From Bin5 sp965218625 (GTDB lineage: Bacteria > Chloroflexota > Anaerolineae > Caldilineales > Caldilineaceae), in the NCBI GenBank assembly GCA_965218625.1, contig CBDCLG010000015.1:462850-526849 (forward strand): a stretch of 64,000 nt of DNA, in the 5' to 3' direction. The notes under the pieces are model-generated. The model was not told where the DNA came from, searched no databases, and saw nothing but the letters and a program-made list of their open reading frames with translations. The position numbers and the translations under genes were made by a program. Positions 17,890 to 27,209 of the stretch are shown here, one piece after another. The first letter of the stretch is position 1. Each line of letters opens with the position of its first letter.

Positions 17890-20160
17890 ATGATCGCCAA
17901 ATCAAAACCGCCGTGCCGGATCACGTTCCCCGTTCTCGTTGGCGTCGCCTTTGCCCTGGCCCTCTTCGGCTCTTTTCCTGGCACGGCAAACGCGCTCGGC
18001 AGACCGACAGAAGCCTCATTCAAGCATGTTGCGCACAAGACGGATCCGGTGGAAGCAACCGGGTCCGCCGCGGTGGAGCCGCTCTGGAGTTACGCCACCG
18101 GCGCCGCCGTGCACTCCACGCCCACGGTCGTGGAAGGCGTACTCTATGTCGGCTCGATGGACGGCCACCTGTATGCGCTCGACGCCTCCACCGGGGAGCT
18201 TCGCTGGCGCTACGACACAGGCTACGGTTTCATCTCCTCTCCGACAGTAGCCGAGGGAACTGTTTACATCGGCTCGCACGACGGCAACGTGTACGCGCTG
18301 AACGCTGACAGCGGCGATCTGCTCTGGCGATATGCCGCCGACGGCCCCGTATTCTCCTCGCCCACCATCGCGAACGGCGTACTCTATGTCGGCTCGATGG
18401 ACGGACATCTGTACGCGCTCGATGCCGAAACCGGGGAGCTTCGCTGGCGCTACGACACCGAATACTCCATTCTTTCCTCGCCGACCGTTGCGGAGGGAGG
18501 CATCTACGTCGGAACGTGGGGTGGTATGCTTGCACTGCATGAGGTCAATGGAACCCTTTTCTGGTTTTTCCCTGACCCATGGGGCTTGGTAACCTCCTCG
18601 CCTACGGTGGCGGAGGGCATGATCCACTTTGGATCCGAGGATGGATTGGTCTACGGCCTGCACGTTTCGACCGGGGAACTTCGCTGGTATGAGACAGCGG
18701 ACAAGACAGGACGCGAAAGGAACATCCATTCCTCCCCGGAGGTGGTCGACGGTGTTCTGTATATCGGCAACGTGCAGAACAACGTGGAAGCGCTCGATGC
18801 CGCCACTGGGAAAGTTCTCTGGACCTATGCTACAGAGGATGTCGTGAACTCCTCCCCTGCCGTCGCTGACGGCGTTCTCTACGTCGGCTCCAATGACGGC
18901 CATCTCTACGCGCTCGGAGCCGACGGCGGCTCTTTTATCTGGCGCCACAAGACTGACGGCCCCGTACTTTCCTCGCCGACGGTGACTGGCGGCGCTGTCT
19001 ATGTTGGCTCCGCGGACGGCCACATCTACGCCTTGCCCGCCGCGACTCCACCCCAGCCGCAAGCGGAACAGCCGACCGGACAGGAGCCGGCTGCAGAGGA
19101 ATCTTCCGACGCCTCCGCCCCTGCCGGCCGCCCGGCGGAGACGGTCTCCCCACAGCTGATCTGGACCTACGAAACGGAAGGATGCGCCTGCAGGACCGGC
19201 ACCCCTGCCTTCAGCGACGGCGTTATCTACCTCGGCTACGATTCCGAAATCTACGCGATTGATGCCGCCAGCGGCGAGCCGCTCTGGCGTTTCGAAACAG
19301 GAAACTGGGTCGAGTCCAACCCCGCGGTGGCCGATGGCATGGTCTACTTCGGCACCTACTATCAGGACCGCCGCCATGTCTACGCGCTCGACGCCGCCAC
19401 GGGAAAAATCCAGTGGAGCTATGAGACAGGACATGAAATCTACTCTTCGCCCACAGTCGTGGACGGCATTGTCTACATCGGCTCGAACGACGGCTTTTTG
19501 TACGCGCTGCACGGGGACAGCGGCGAGCTGCACTGGCGCTACTTTACTGCCGGCCCGGTCGAGTCCTCCCCAACGGTGGTAGATGGCGTGGCCTACGTCG
19601 CTTCGGGCGGTGGTCAGCTGCACGCGCTCGATGCCGCCAGCGGAGGGCTGATCTGGCGCGCCTGGACCGGCGCGGTCAGAAAATCAACCCCGGCCGTGGC
19701 TGACGGCGTGGTCTATGTCGGCTCACTGGACGGGCACCTTTACGCGCTCGATGCCGCCAGCGGAGAACGGCTATGGCGCTACAAGGCCGTACACAACAAC
19801 GCCGTCTACAAAGTGAATTCATCTCCAGCTGTGGCAGATGGCGCCGTCTACTTCATCCCGGACAATGGACATATCTATGCCCTTGAAGCCGCCACAGGAG
19901 AATTTCGCTGGGAACAGTTTGTCGTCGCCTACACCTCATATCATGACAGAAACTTCTCTCCGACCGTGGTCGATGGCGTGGTCTACGCAGGTTCCGGAGG
20001 CGGTACCCTGTTTGCCCTGGATCCGGCAACAGGAAATACGCTCTGGCGATATCCAGTAGGCTACGAGCAAGTCCCTACCCCGGCAGTGGTAGATGGAATC
20101 ATCTACACCGGCTCGGACCTCGTGTACGCGCTGGACGTCAGGCCGCCACCGGCGCGGTAA
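17890..20160 (+). CDS. Propeller locus D: two-module secreted PQQ-like beta-propeller protein
   Basis: From ATG 17890 (GGGAGGG about 8 bases upstream; preferred over 17833) the protein is 756 aa. The signal peptide (core LVGVAFALALFGSF) ends in TANA. Two modules of about 325 residues are joined by a Gln/Pro/Glu/Ala linker near 19030-19155. Within module 1 a two-blade, 240-bp unit is duplicated: the stretches around 18135-18230 and 18375-18470 are nearly identical in nucleotide sequence. The frame is intact. No catalytic motif is visible; presumed extracellular binding or scaffold protein. Confidence 0.88.
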   Translation: MIAKSKPPCRITFPVLVGVAFALALFGSFPGTANALGRPTEASFKHVAHKTDPVEATGSAAVEPLWSYATGAAVHSTPTVVEGVLYVGSMDGHLYALDASTGELRWRYDTGYGFISSPTVAEGTVYIGSHDGNVYALNADSGDLLWRYAADGPVFSSPTIANGVLYVGSMDGHLYALDAETGELRWRYDTEYSILSSPTVAEGGIYVGTWGGMLALHEVNGTLFWFFPDPWGLVTSSPTVAEGMIHFGSEDGLVYGLHVSTGELRWYETADKTGRERNIHSSPEVVDGVLYIGNVQNNVEALDAATGKVLWTYATEDVVNSSPAVADGVLYVGSNDGHLYALGADGGSFIWRHKTDGPVLSSPTVTGGAVYVGSADGHIYALPAATPPQPQAEQPTGQEPAAEESSDASAPAGRPAETVSPQLIWTYETEGCACRTGTPAFSDGVIYLGYDSEIYAIDAASGEPLWRFETGNWVESNPAVADGMVYFGTYYQDRRHVYALDAATGKIQWSYETGHEIYSSPTVVDGIVYIGSNDGFLYALHGDSGELHWRYFTAGPVESSPTVVDGVAYVASGGGQLHALDAASGGLIWRAWTGAVRKSTPAVADGVVYVGSLDGHLYALDAASGERLWRYKAVHNNAVYKVNSSPAVADGAVYFIPDNGHIYALEAATGEFRWEQFVVAYTSYHDRNFSPTVVDGVVYAGSGGGTLFALDPATGNTLWRYPVGYEQVPTPAVVDGIIYTGSDLVYALDVRPPPAR

Positions 20161-20413
20161 TCGGACGCTTGACTGCAAGAGGCCTTGTCAATTGCTCCCC
20201 GGTGACGGAACCAAGAGCTATCTACATCGGTTCACATGTTGAATCTCTTTGCGCGCACGACACGGTGTCGTGAACTTCGTGTTCGCCAAAAAAATGGCCG
20301 CGCCTTCAACGAAAACCGGTTGATTGTAATGAGATTGATCAAGGAAAAAAGAGAAACCTTGCACATTTCCTTCCAGACAAAAGGCCCGCCTTAACAGAAA
20401 GGATGTGACATCC

Positions 20414-21805
20414 ATGAAAACATTGCGTCGACCCCTCCGCCGGGTCATAGTAACAGTCCCCCATGCAACAGACCGTCCCGCACCGGGCAGACTTGCCCTC
20501 GCCCTCACCCTGCTCTTCATCCTGGCGGGCTGCAGGCCGATACCGGACCCGGCCGCGATGGCTACGCCCCAACCGGCAGAGGAGCAGCCCACCGCGGAGC
20601 CCACGCCCATGCCGCCGTCCCGCGCAGAAAGACTGTTGCAGGAAGGCGCGCCGGAGCTACTCTGGACCTACCAGCCCGACGAGCCGGAATACACTTCGGA
20701 AGGGCGCCCGCTCTTTCTCATGCGCGCGCTGCTTGGCAGCACGGTCTACGTCGGCGCGCCCGACGGCTACATCCTTGCCCTGCATCCCGAAACCGGCGAA
20801 ACTCTCTGGAGCTTCCAGGCGGGCGGCAACTTCCACGGCTCGCCCGCACATTTCGACGGCAGCGTCTTCTTCGGCTCGGAGGACGGCAACCTATACGCCA
20901 TCGACGCCGCCAGCGGTGACCTTCTCTGGCAACTCAAGACCGACCTCACCGCCAACCGGGTTATCGCAGAAGACGGCGTCGTCTATTTCAACACCGCTGG
21001 CAGCATCATCTATGCGCTGGACCCGACGAGCGGCGAGGAGATCTGGCGCAGTGAAATCGACAATGACAGCCTCGCCCTCAGAGCCGTGGACGGGGGTGTC
21101 CTCTATGCCATCGCAGACGCCGAAATTTACGCGCTCGACACCGCCGGCGGCGAGACGCTTTGGCGCCACTCGGCCGACGACTGGCTGATCGCCTTTCACG
21201 TCGAAAAAGGGGTGGTCTACTTCACGACATTCAGCAAAGAGCTGTACGCGCTGGATGCGAGTAGTGGGGAACCGCTCTGGCGCGCCGAGACTGAGAGCCT
21301 GGTCAACGCATCGCCGGTTGTCGTGGATGGCATGGTCTACCTTGCCTCACATGAATCGGATTTCGACACACGCGACAGCCTCATCTATGCCCTTGACGGT
21401 GAAACGGGCTCTGAAATCTGGCGCTACGACTCAGTAACCAGTGTTTTCTTCTCTCCGGTGGTGGTCGAAGGCGTGCTGTATGGCGGTTCGATTGCAGGAC
21501 ATCTCTACGCGCTCGACGCAAGGACAGGGGAGGTTCTCTGGCGTTTTCAGGCGGAGGAAGAACTCTGGCGCTTCCCCACGGGGCTTGGCGTGGCTTCCAC
21601 GCCGGCGGTGGTCGATGGCGTGGTCTTTTTCGGCACCGACTGGAACCACCTCCTCTTCGGTGTGGACAGCGAGACCGGCGAGGAGCTGTGGCGCTACGAG
21701 ACCGAGAGCGGCGCGATGGGCTTCATGACGGAAGACGAGGGTGTACTCTACGCCTTCTTCTACGGCGGCGACGTGAACGCGCTCTTGCCGAGAATTGAGC
21801 GGTAG
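20414..21805 (+). CDS. Propeller locus E: single-module PQQ-like beta-propeller lipoprotein
   Basis: A 463-aa protein starting at ATG 20414 (AAAGGA about 10 bases upstream; the in-frame GTG at 20405 is too close to that site). A basic N-terminus, a hydrophobic helix and the lipobox LAGC indicate lipid anchoring, followed by a Pro/Glu/Gln/Thr spacer and one propeller of about 380 residues. The entry motif SRAERLLQEGAPELLWTYQ and the end ALLPRIER are shared nearly word for word with the next gene, so the two are recent duplicates. Preceded by about 250 bp without a gene. Confidence 0.88.
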   Translation: MKTLRRPLRRVIVTVPHATDRPAPGRLALALTLLFILAGCRPIPDPAAMATPQPAEEQPTAEPTPMPPSRAERLLQEGAPELLWTYQPDEPEYTSEGRPLFLMRALLGSTVYVGAPDGYILALHPETGETLWSFQAGGNFHGSPAHFDGSVFFGSEDGNLYAIDAASGDLLWQLKTDLTANRVIAEDGVVYFNTAGSIIYALDPTSGEEIWRSEIDNDSLALRAVDGGVLYAIADAEIYALDTAGGETLWRHSADDWLIAFHVEKGVVYFTTFSKELYALDASSGEPLWRAETESLVNASPVVVDGMVYLASHESDFDTRDSLIYALDGETGSEIWRYDSVTSVFFSPVVVEGVLYGGSIAGHLYALDARTGEVLWRFQAEEELWRFPTGLGVASTPAVVDGVVFFGTDWNHLLFGVDSETGEELWRYETESGAMGFMTEDEGVLYAFFYGGDVNALLPRIER

Positions 21806-21928
21806 CGCGAGTAGAAGGACAGTTCAATGAGCCGTCCTGAGGTACCACAATGGTGCGTCCGCCGACTGTTCGATTGCCTCCAAATGGGACGCAGTTGGCG
21901 TCGGGGTCAAGCGAAAGGAGCGAAAGCC

Positions 21929-23327
21929 ATGGCAACATCAGGCCGAGAACTCCGTAGCGCCAGAGGAGAGGCTGCGCGTCCAACACGCAAGCATGCGCCG
22001 GGCAGAGTGGTCCTTGTCCTCACCTTGCTGCTCATCCTTGCGGGCTGCAGGCCGATACCCGATCCGTCGGCGAGTGGCCACACCCTTACCGGCACAGGAA
22101 CAACCCCCTGAGGAGCAGGAGGTAGAGGAGCAACCAACCGCAGAGGAACCGGTCACAGAGGAACCCGTCGAAAAGGTGTCGCGCGCAGAGAGGCTGTTGC
22201 AGGAAGGCGCGCCGGAGCTACTCTGGACCTACCAGCCGGATGAGCCGGAAGTAGATTCGGACGGCATGCCCCTGTCTCTCGCACGCGCGCTGATCGGCGA
22301 AACCGTCTACGTCGGCGCGGCGGACGGATATGTCCACGCACTGCACGCCGACAGCGGCGAGCTGCTTTGGAGCTTCCAGGCCGGGGGCAACGTCTATAAG
22401 AAGGCTTCACCCGTCCAAATCGGCGGCAGCGTTTTCTTCGGATCAGAGGACGGCAATCTGTACGCGCTCGACGCCGCCAGCGGTGCACTGCTGTGGCAGC
22501 ATAGCTCCGATGTCGCGATCCTGCGGGTTATGGCGGCGGACGGCGTCCTCTACTTCGCTGCGGAAGACCGCATTACCTACGCGCTGAATCCCGTGAGCGG
22601 TGAGGAGCTCTGGCGCAGTAGGATCGAGAATGACCTGCCGTTGCTCAGCGCTGTTTCCGGGAGCGTGGTCTATGCCGTCACGGCAAACACACTGTATGCG
22701 CTGGATGCTGCCAACGGCGAGCTGCTTTGGGTCTACGCGGCAGACGACACGGTGTGGCACAAACTCGCTGTCTCAGAGACCTTCTACTTCAATACCGGGG
22801 GAGAGCTCTTTGCGCTTGACGCTGCAACCGGACAAGAGACCTGGAGCGTTTCTACTGATGATCTCGTCTCCGGCCGACCGATGATTTTCGACGGCGTATT
22901 CTATTTCAGTCTGATTGGGGGGAGTGCACACGCGCTTGAACTCGAGACCGGAGAGGAACTCTGGCGCTTCGATATAGGAATGTTTCCCAGTCTCTCACCA
23001 ACAGTAATCGACGGTGTTCTGTACGGCCGTTCGATGGACGGAACGGTCATCGCGATAGACGCCAAAACCGGAGTTCCCCTCTGGGGCGGGGGTGCGGGCC
23101 GGGGCAGCGACTCCCTACCCGTGGCGGAGGAAGGTGTAGTCTACTTGAAGACCTACCGGGGTCTCGTTGGCGCCGTGGACGCCATGACGGGAGAGTTGCT
23201 CTGGCGCTTCCAGACTGAAGACGGTGCAATAGCCAGTCTGATGGCAGACGAAGGCGTATTCTACATATTCCAAGATGACGGCGCCGTGATCGCACTACTG
23301 CCGAGAATCGAGCGGGAGAGCGAATAG
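21929..23327 (+). CDS. Propeller locus F: single-module beta-propeller lipoprotein, frameshifted after the lipobox
   Basis: A good start (ATG 21929, AAAGGAG 8 bases upstream) encodes a basic N-terminus, a hydrophobic helix and LAGCRPIPDPSASG, then shifts out of frame near 22070-22085. The remaining frame, usable from 21993, encodes ATPLPAQEQPPEEQEVEEQ and a complete propeller of about 370 residues ending ALLPRIER. Comparison with the intact paralogue at 20414 shows that one single-base indel restores the whole lipoprotein. As written, either the anchor or the propeller is made, not both. Error and true mutation cannot be separated here. Confidence 0.82.
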
Positions 23328-23354
23328 GGCGAAAGGGAGATCGAGCGCGGTGCG

Positions 23355-24098
23355 CTATCCGTCGCGACGCATCAGGCTGAAGCTCTGGGCCGTCGGGCCG
23401 CCGTCGGGCGCGGTCGCGAGGAAGAGCGCCAGCGGGGCGACCTCCTCCGGCTCCTTGAACCACTCGCCGTCCGGGATGGCCGGTTCGTCCGCTGTGGGAA
23501 CGGGGGTCATGGCTGTATTCACCGGCCCCGGAATCAGCTCGTTGACGCTGATGTTGTCGCCGCGCAGCTCCTGGCCGAGGATACGCGTAAACATCCACAG
23601 TCCGGCTTTGGAAACACTGTAGGCCGATGACCCGGCCGCGCCGCGATGGCCCATGCCCGAGCCGACCGTGATGATCTTGCCGCCGCCGCGCGCCTTCAGG
23701 TGGGGAATGGCCGCCTTGGCGCAGAGGTAGGCGCCGGTCAGATTGATCGCGATCGTCTCGCTCCACACGGCCGCACTGCTGTCAATCACTTCACTTTTCG
23801 ACGGAGAAACGCCGGCGTTGACCACGAGGATGTCGAGACCGCCGAATCGGGCCGCGGTCTCGGCGACCGCCCGCTCGACCGAAGCCGGATCGGACACGTC
23901 GGTGGTCACGGCGAACGCCCGCCCGCCGGCCGCCTCGATTTCAGCAGCCACCGCCTCGATCTGCGCACGCGTGCGCGCGGCGCAACAGACGGCGGCGCCC
24001 GCGCCGGCGTAGGCGATCGCAATCGCACGGCCAATGCCGCGCCCCGCACCGGTCACCAAGGCCACCTTTCCGGCCAGCGCCTCTTCTCTATTCGTCAT
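23355..24098 (-). CDS. Short-chain dehydrogenase/reductase (SDR)
   Basis: A 247-aa classical SDR. TGAGRGIGRAIA is the NAD(P)-binding glycine motif, VVNAG the structural NAG motif, and the catalytic set includes the Ser of ITVGSG and the YSVSK Tyr/Lys. ATG 24098 has AGGAGG close upstream and is preferred over a start 16 codons earlier. 3-oxoacyl-ACP reductase-like enzymes look like this, but the substrate is not predictable. The gene ends 27 bp from propeller locus F, convergently. Confidence 0.92.
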   Translation of the reverse strand: MTNREEALAGKVALVTGAGRGIGRAIAIAYAGAGAAVCCAARTRAQIEAVAAEIEAAGGRAFAVTTDVSDPASVERAVAETAARFGGLDILVVNAGVSPSKSEVIDSSAAVWSETIAINLTGAYLCAKAAIPHLKARGGGKIITVGSGMGHRGAAGSSAYSVSKAGLWMFTRILGQELRGDNISVNELIPGPVNTAMTPVPTADEPAIPDGEWFKEPEEVAPLALFLATAPDGGPTAQSFSLMRRDG

Positions 24099-24201
24099 AA
24101 CCTCCTCCTGCAGGAATCCATTGACCACCGACCACCGAATTGACACATCCCTGCCGATAAAAGAAAATCTGGGGCGAACTCAGAACCGGTCGGCAATACA
24201 A

Positions 24202-24229
24202 CTGAAAACTGAAAACGAGAAACTAAAAA
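24202..24229 (+). repeat. Heptamer-periodic leader ending at the psuG start
   Basis: Four consecutive 7-mers, CTGAAAA, CTGAAAA, CGAGAAA and CTAAAAA, are followed by CTCCAAC and then the ATG of psuG. No Shine-Dalgarno sequence is present. A matching leader stands before carB. Slightly upstream (about 24120-24137) a GACCACC pair repeats with the same 7-bp period. Confidence 0.7.
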
Positions 24230-24237
24230 CTCCAACA

Positions 24238-25095
24238 ATGGCACGCGTCGCACTGGAATCCACGGTCATCAGCCACGGTCTGCCCTACCCGGACAACCTG
24301 AGACTGGCGCGCGAGATGGAGGAGATCATCCGCCGCCACGGAGCCGAGCCGGCCACGGTCGGCGTGATCGGCGGGGAGCTGATCGCCGGACTCAACGAGG
24401 CGCAGATCGAACGGCTGGCGACCGCAGCGGACGTGCGCAAGGTCAGCCGCCGCGACCTGCCGGTCGTCGTCGCCCGCAAGCTGGACGGCGCCACAACCGT
24501 CGCCGCCACAATCTGGATCGCGCACCGCGCCGGCATCGAGCTGTTGGCCACCGGCGGCATCGGCGGCGTTCACCGCAGTTCGACGCCGGGCATGAGCGCC
24601 GATGTCAGCGCAGACCTGCAGGAGCTGGCGCAGACGCCGGTCATCGTCGTCTGCGCCGGCGCAAAGGCGCTGCTCGACCTGCCGGCCACGCTCGAATACC
24701 TGGAGACGCACGGCGTGACGGTCATCGGCTACGGCACAGAGGCGTTCCCCGCCTTCTACAGCCGCAGCAGCGGACTGCCTGTCGATCTACGTTGCAACTC
24801 TCCCCAGGAGGTGGCGGAGATCTGGCGGGCGAAACGGGAACTGGACCTGGCGGGAGGTCTGCTTGTGGCGGTGCCCGTGCCGGAGGAGGACGAGATTCCC
24901 TCGGCGGCGATCGAACCTCTGATCGAGCGGGCGCTGGCCGACAGCGAGGCCGCGGGTCTGCGCTCAGCCGAGGTGACGCCCTACCTGCTGCGGCGCATTG
25001 CCGAACTGACCGGCGACCGCAGCCTGCGCGCCAATCTGGCGCTGCTGCGCAACAATGCCCGCGTTGCCGCCGCGATCGCGGCGGCCCTCAGATAA
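24238..25095 (+). CDS. psuG: Pseudouridine-5'-phosphate glycosidase
   Basis: PsuG reversibly cleaves pseudouridine 5'-phosphate to uracil and ribose 5-phosphate. The 285-aa protein shows ALESTVISHGLPYP at the N-terminus, PATVGVIGGELIAGL, the KLDGATTVAATIWIA segment carrying the active-site Lys region, TGGIGGVHR and GYGTEAFPAFY, all hallmarks of the family. The family's usual NPIPEE motif reads VPVPEE here. ATG 24238 fits the conserved N-terminus; no Shine-Dalgarno is visible. The kinase partner PsuK is not adjacent. Confidence 0.93.
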   Translation: MARVALESTVISHGLPYPDNLRLAREMEEIIRRHGAEPATVGVIGGELIAGLNEAQIERLATAADVRKVSRRDLPVVVARKLDGATTVAATIWIAHRAGIELLATGGIGGVHRSSTPGMSADVSADLQELAQTPVIVVCAGAKALLDLPATLEYLETHGVTVIGYGTEAFPAFYSRSSGLPVDLRCNSPQEVAEIWRAKRELDLAGGLLVAVPVPEEDEIPSAAIEPLIERALADSEAAGLRSAEVTPYLLRRIAELTGDRSLRANLALLRNNARVAAAIAAALR

Positions 25096-25156
25096 TACGT
25101 TTCGACAGTTGGAGCCGCAATAGGGGAGCAGGCCGTTGCGTGGATGGATGAATGGC

Positions 25157-27040
25157 CTATGCCAGCCCCATCAGTTTCAGGAACTCGTTGCGTTCCAGGA
25201 CTTCCTTCTCCAACAGCGTCTCGGCCAGGATATGCAGTTTGTCCTGGTTGGACGTAAGAACTTCCTTGGCGCGCGTGTAGGCTTCTTCGACGATGCGCCG
25301 CATCTCGCGGTCAATGGAGCGCGCCACATCCTCGCTGTAGGCGCGCCGTTCTCCCAGCTCCATGCCCAGAAACGGGTTGGTCTGGCCCTGGACCAGCTGC
25401 ATCGGACCCAATTCCTCGCTCATGCCAAAGCGCGTTACCATATCTTTGGCGTCCTTCGTAACCTGCTTCAGGTCGGCGGCGGCGCCGGTTGTGATCTCTT
25501 CGAAAACCAGCTCTTCAGCTACGCGCCCGCCCAGAGCGCCGGCCAGCTCGTCTTCGTACTCTGCCTGGCTCTTGAGCCGCCGCTCCTCGTCCGGCAGCGG
25601 CATGACATAGCCCAGGAACGTGCCGCGGCTGACAATACTTATCCTCCTGACCGGGGCCGAGTGTTCAAGCATCTCGAACACAACGGCATGGCCCGCCTCG
25701 TGATAGGCGGTCACGCGCCGCTCTTCGTCGCTGAGTATCTGGCTCTTGCGCGCCGGCCCGGCCATCACGCGCTCGATCGACTCGACCAGTTCATCCATGC
25801 CGATGGCGCGCTTGTCGCGGCGGGCGGTCAGGATCGCCGCCTCATTGAGCAGATTTTCCAGGTCAGCGCCGACAAGGCCGGGTGTCTGCCTGGCGATCGC
25901 ACTGAGGTCGACGTCCGGCCCCAGCGGTTTGCCGCGTGCATGGACGTGCAGGATCGCCTCACGCCCGCGCTGGTCCGGTCTGTCCACCACGATTTTGCGG
26001 TCGAAGCGGCCCGGCCGCAGCAGGGCGGGGTCGAGGATATCGGGGCGGTTGGTGGCTGCGATAACGATCACGGTCGTGTCGCTGTCGAAGCCGTCCATTT
26101 CGACCAGGATCTGGTTGAGCGTCTGCTCGCGTTCGTCGTTGCCGCCGCCCATGCCCGCGCCGCGATGACGGCCGACCGCGTCGATCTCATCGATAAAGAT
26201 GATGCAGGGCGCGTTCTTCTTGGCCTGCTCGAAAAGGTCGCGCACTCGGCTGGCGCCGACGCCGACGAACATCTCGACAAATTCGGAGCCGCTGATGCTG
26301 AAAAAGGGCGCGCCGGCCTCGCCCGCCACCGCCTTGGCCAGCAGCGTTTTGCCGGTGCCCGGCGAACCGACCATGAGCACGCCCTTGGGGATACGCGCGC
26401 CGAGCGCTGCGAACTTCTCCGGCTCCTTGAGAAACTCGACGACCTCCTGCAACTCCTGCTTGGACTCCTCCGAACCGGCGACATCCTCGAAGGTGACGGT
26501 CGGTCGGTCGGCCTCCTCCATCTTTTTGGCGCGACTGCGCCCGAACTGCATGGCGCGATTCTGCCCGCCCGCGCCGGCTTGGCGCATGATGAAGATGAAG
26601 AAGCCGAAGATCAGCATCATGGGCAGGAGCATGATCAGCCAGTTGAAAAAGGCGCCGCTGTTGGGCGCGCGCTCCACGTCTATAGGGATCGCGGCCAGCT
26701 GATCTGCGGTCACGCCGAAAGTCTTGAGCGAGTCGAGCAGGCTCTCCCCCGACTCTTTGCGGCTGCGGCGGCGCTCGTTGTCGGAGATCTCGACGATTAC
26801 GTCGTCGCCCTGCACCACGATGCGCTGCACGGAGCCATTGCGCACATATTCGGCGACCTGGTTCAGCCCGAGGAGGTTGTCGGCGGCGTTCGGTGGGTTG
26901 ATGAAGAGGCGGTAGGCAAAGAAAAGCAGGATCGCCAGCAGTATCCAAAGCCAGCTGCGTCGGAACATCTGGCGGTAACGGTCGTTCGGGTTCTCATCCG
27001 GCGGCCGCTCGCCGTCCGGTCTTCTCTCGTTGTTCATCAT
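25157..27040 (-). CDS. ftsH: ATP-dependent zinc metalloprotease FtsH
   Basis: FtsH is a membrane-anchored AAA+ protease that degrades misfolded membrane and regulatory proteins. The 627-aa sequence has two membrane segments (WLWILLAILLFFAYRLF near residues 33-50 and FNWLIMLLPMMLIFGFFIF near 128-150) flanking an extracytoplasmic loop. Then come Walker A GSPGTGKT, Walker B CIIFIDEIDA, the pore and SRH regions, and the zinc-binding HEAGH. Length and order match the family. It stands alone, convergent with psuG. Confidence 0.97.
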   Translation of the reverse strand: MMNNERRPDGERPPDENPNDRYRQMFRRSWLWILLAILLFFAYRLFINPPNAADNLLGLNQVAEYVRNGSVQRIVVQGDDVIVEISDNERRRSRKESGESLLDSLKTFGVTADQLAAIPIDVERAPNSGAFFNWLIMLLPMMLIFGFFIFIMRQAGAGGQNRAMQFGRSRAKKMEEADRPTVTFEDVAGSEESKQELQEVVEFLKEPEKFAALGARIPKGVLMVGSPGTGKTLLAKAVAGEAGAPFFSISGSEFVEMFVGVGASRVRDLFEQAKKNAPCIIFIDEIDAVGRHRGAGMGGGNDEREQTLNQILVEMDGFDSDTTVIVIAATNRPDILDPALLRPGRFDRKIVVDRPDQRGREAILHVHARGKPLGPDVDLSAIARQTPGLVGADLENLLNEAAILTARRDKRAIGMDELVESIERVMAGPARKSQILSDEERRVTAYHEAGHAVVFEMLEHSAPVRRISIVSRGTFLGYVMPLPDEERRLKSQAEYEDELAGALGGRVAEELVFEEITTGAAADLKQVTKDAKDMVTRFGMSEELGPMQLVQGQTNPFLGMELGERRAYSEDVARSIDREMRRIVEEAYTRAKEVLTSNQDKLHILAETLLEKEVLERNEFLKLMGLA

Positions 27041-27209
27041 TGCGGAAAATCCCTGAAACAGACGCCCAAAAAAGGCTGCACCGGCACAGTGTACAGGTTG
27101 TGCGCCCAGTATAGCAACAGATGGCCGCCTGTTTCAGTAAGCCGGAAACCAGTGTCTTGCACACCGCCGCCGTACAGTTGCGATCGGCGCGCCGCAGGTT
27201 ATGCGGCGA

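Noticed and set aside
18016..19623. A 535-codon minus-strand open frame inside propeller locus D
   Set aside because: Mirror of the repeated blades; periodicity alone keeps it open. The plus frame has a signal peptide and blade motifs.
3227..23327. Propeller proteins considered as BamB or quinoprotein dehydrogenases
   Set aside because: BamB is a single propeller of a BAM complex, for which no partners are seen here. No cytochrome c, dehydrogenase active-site or disulfide-ring features of quinoprotein dehydrogenases are seen.
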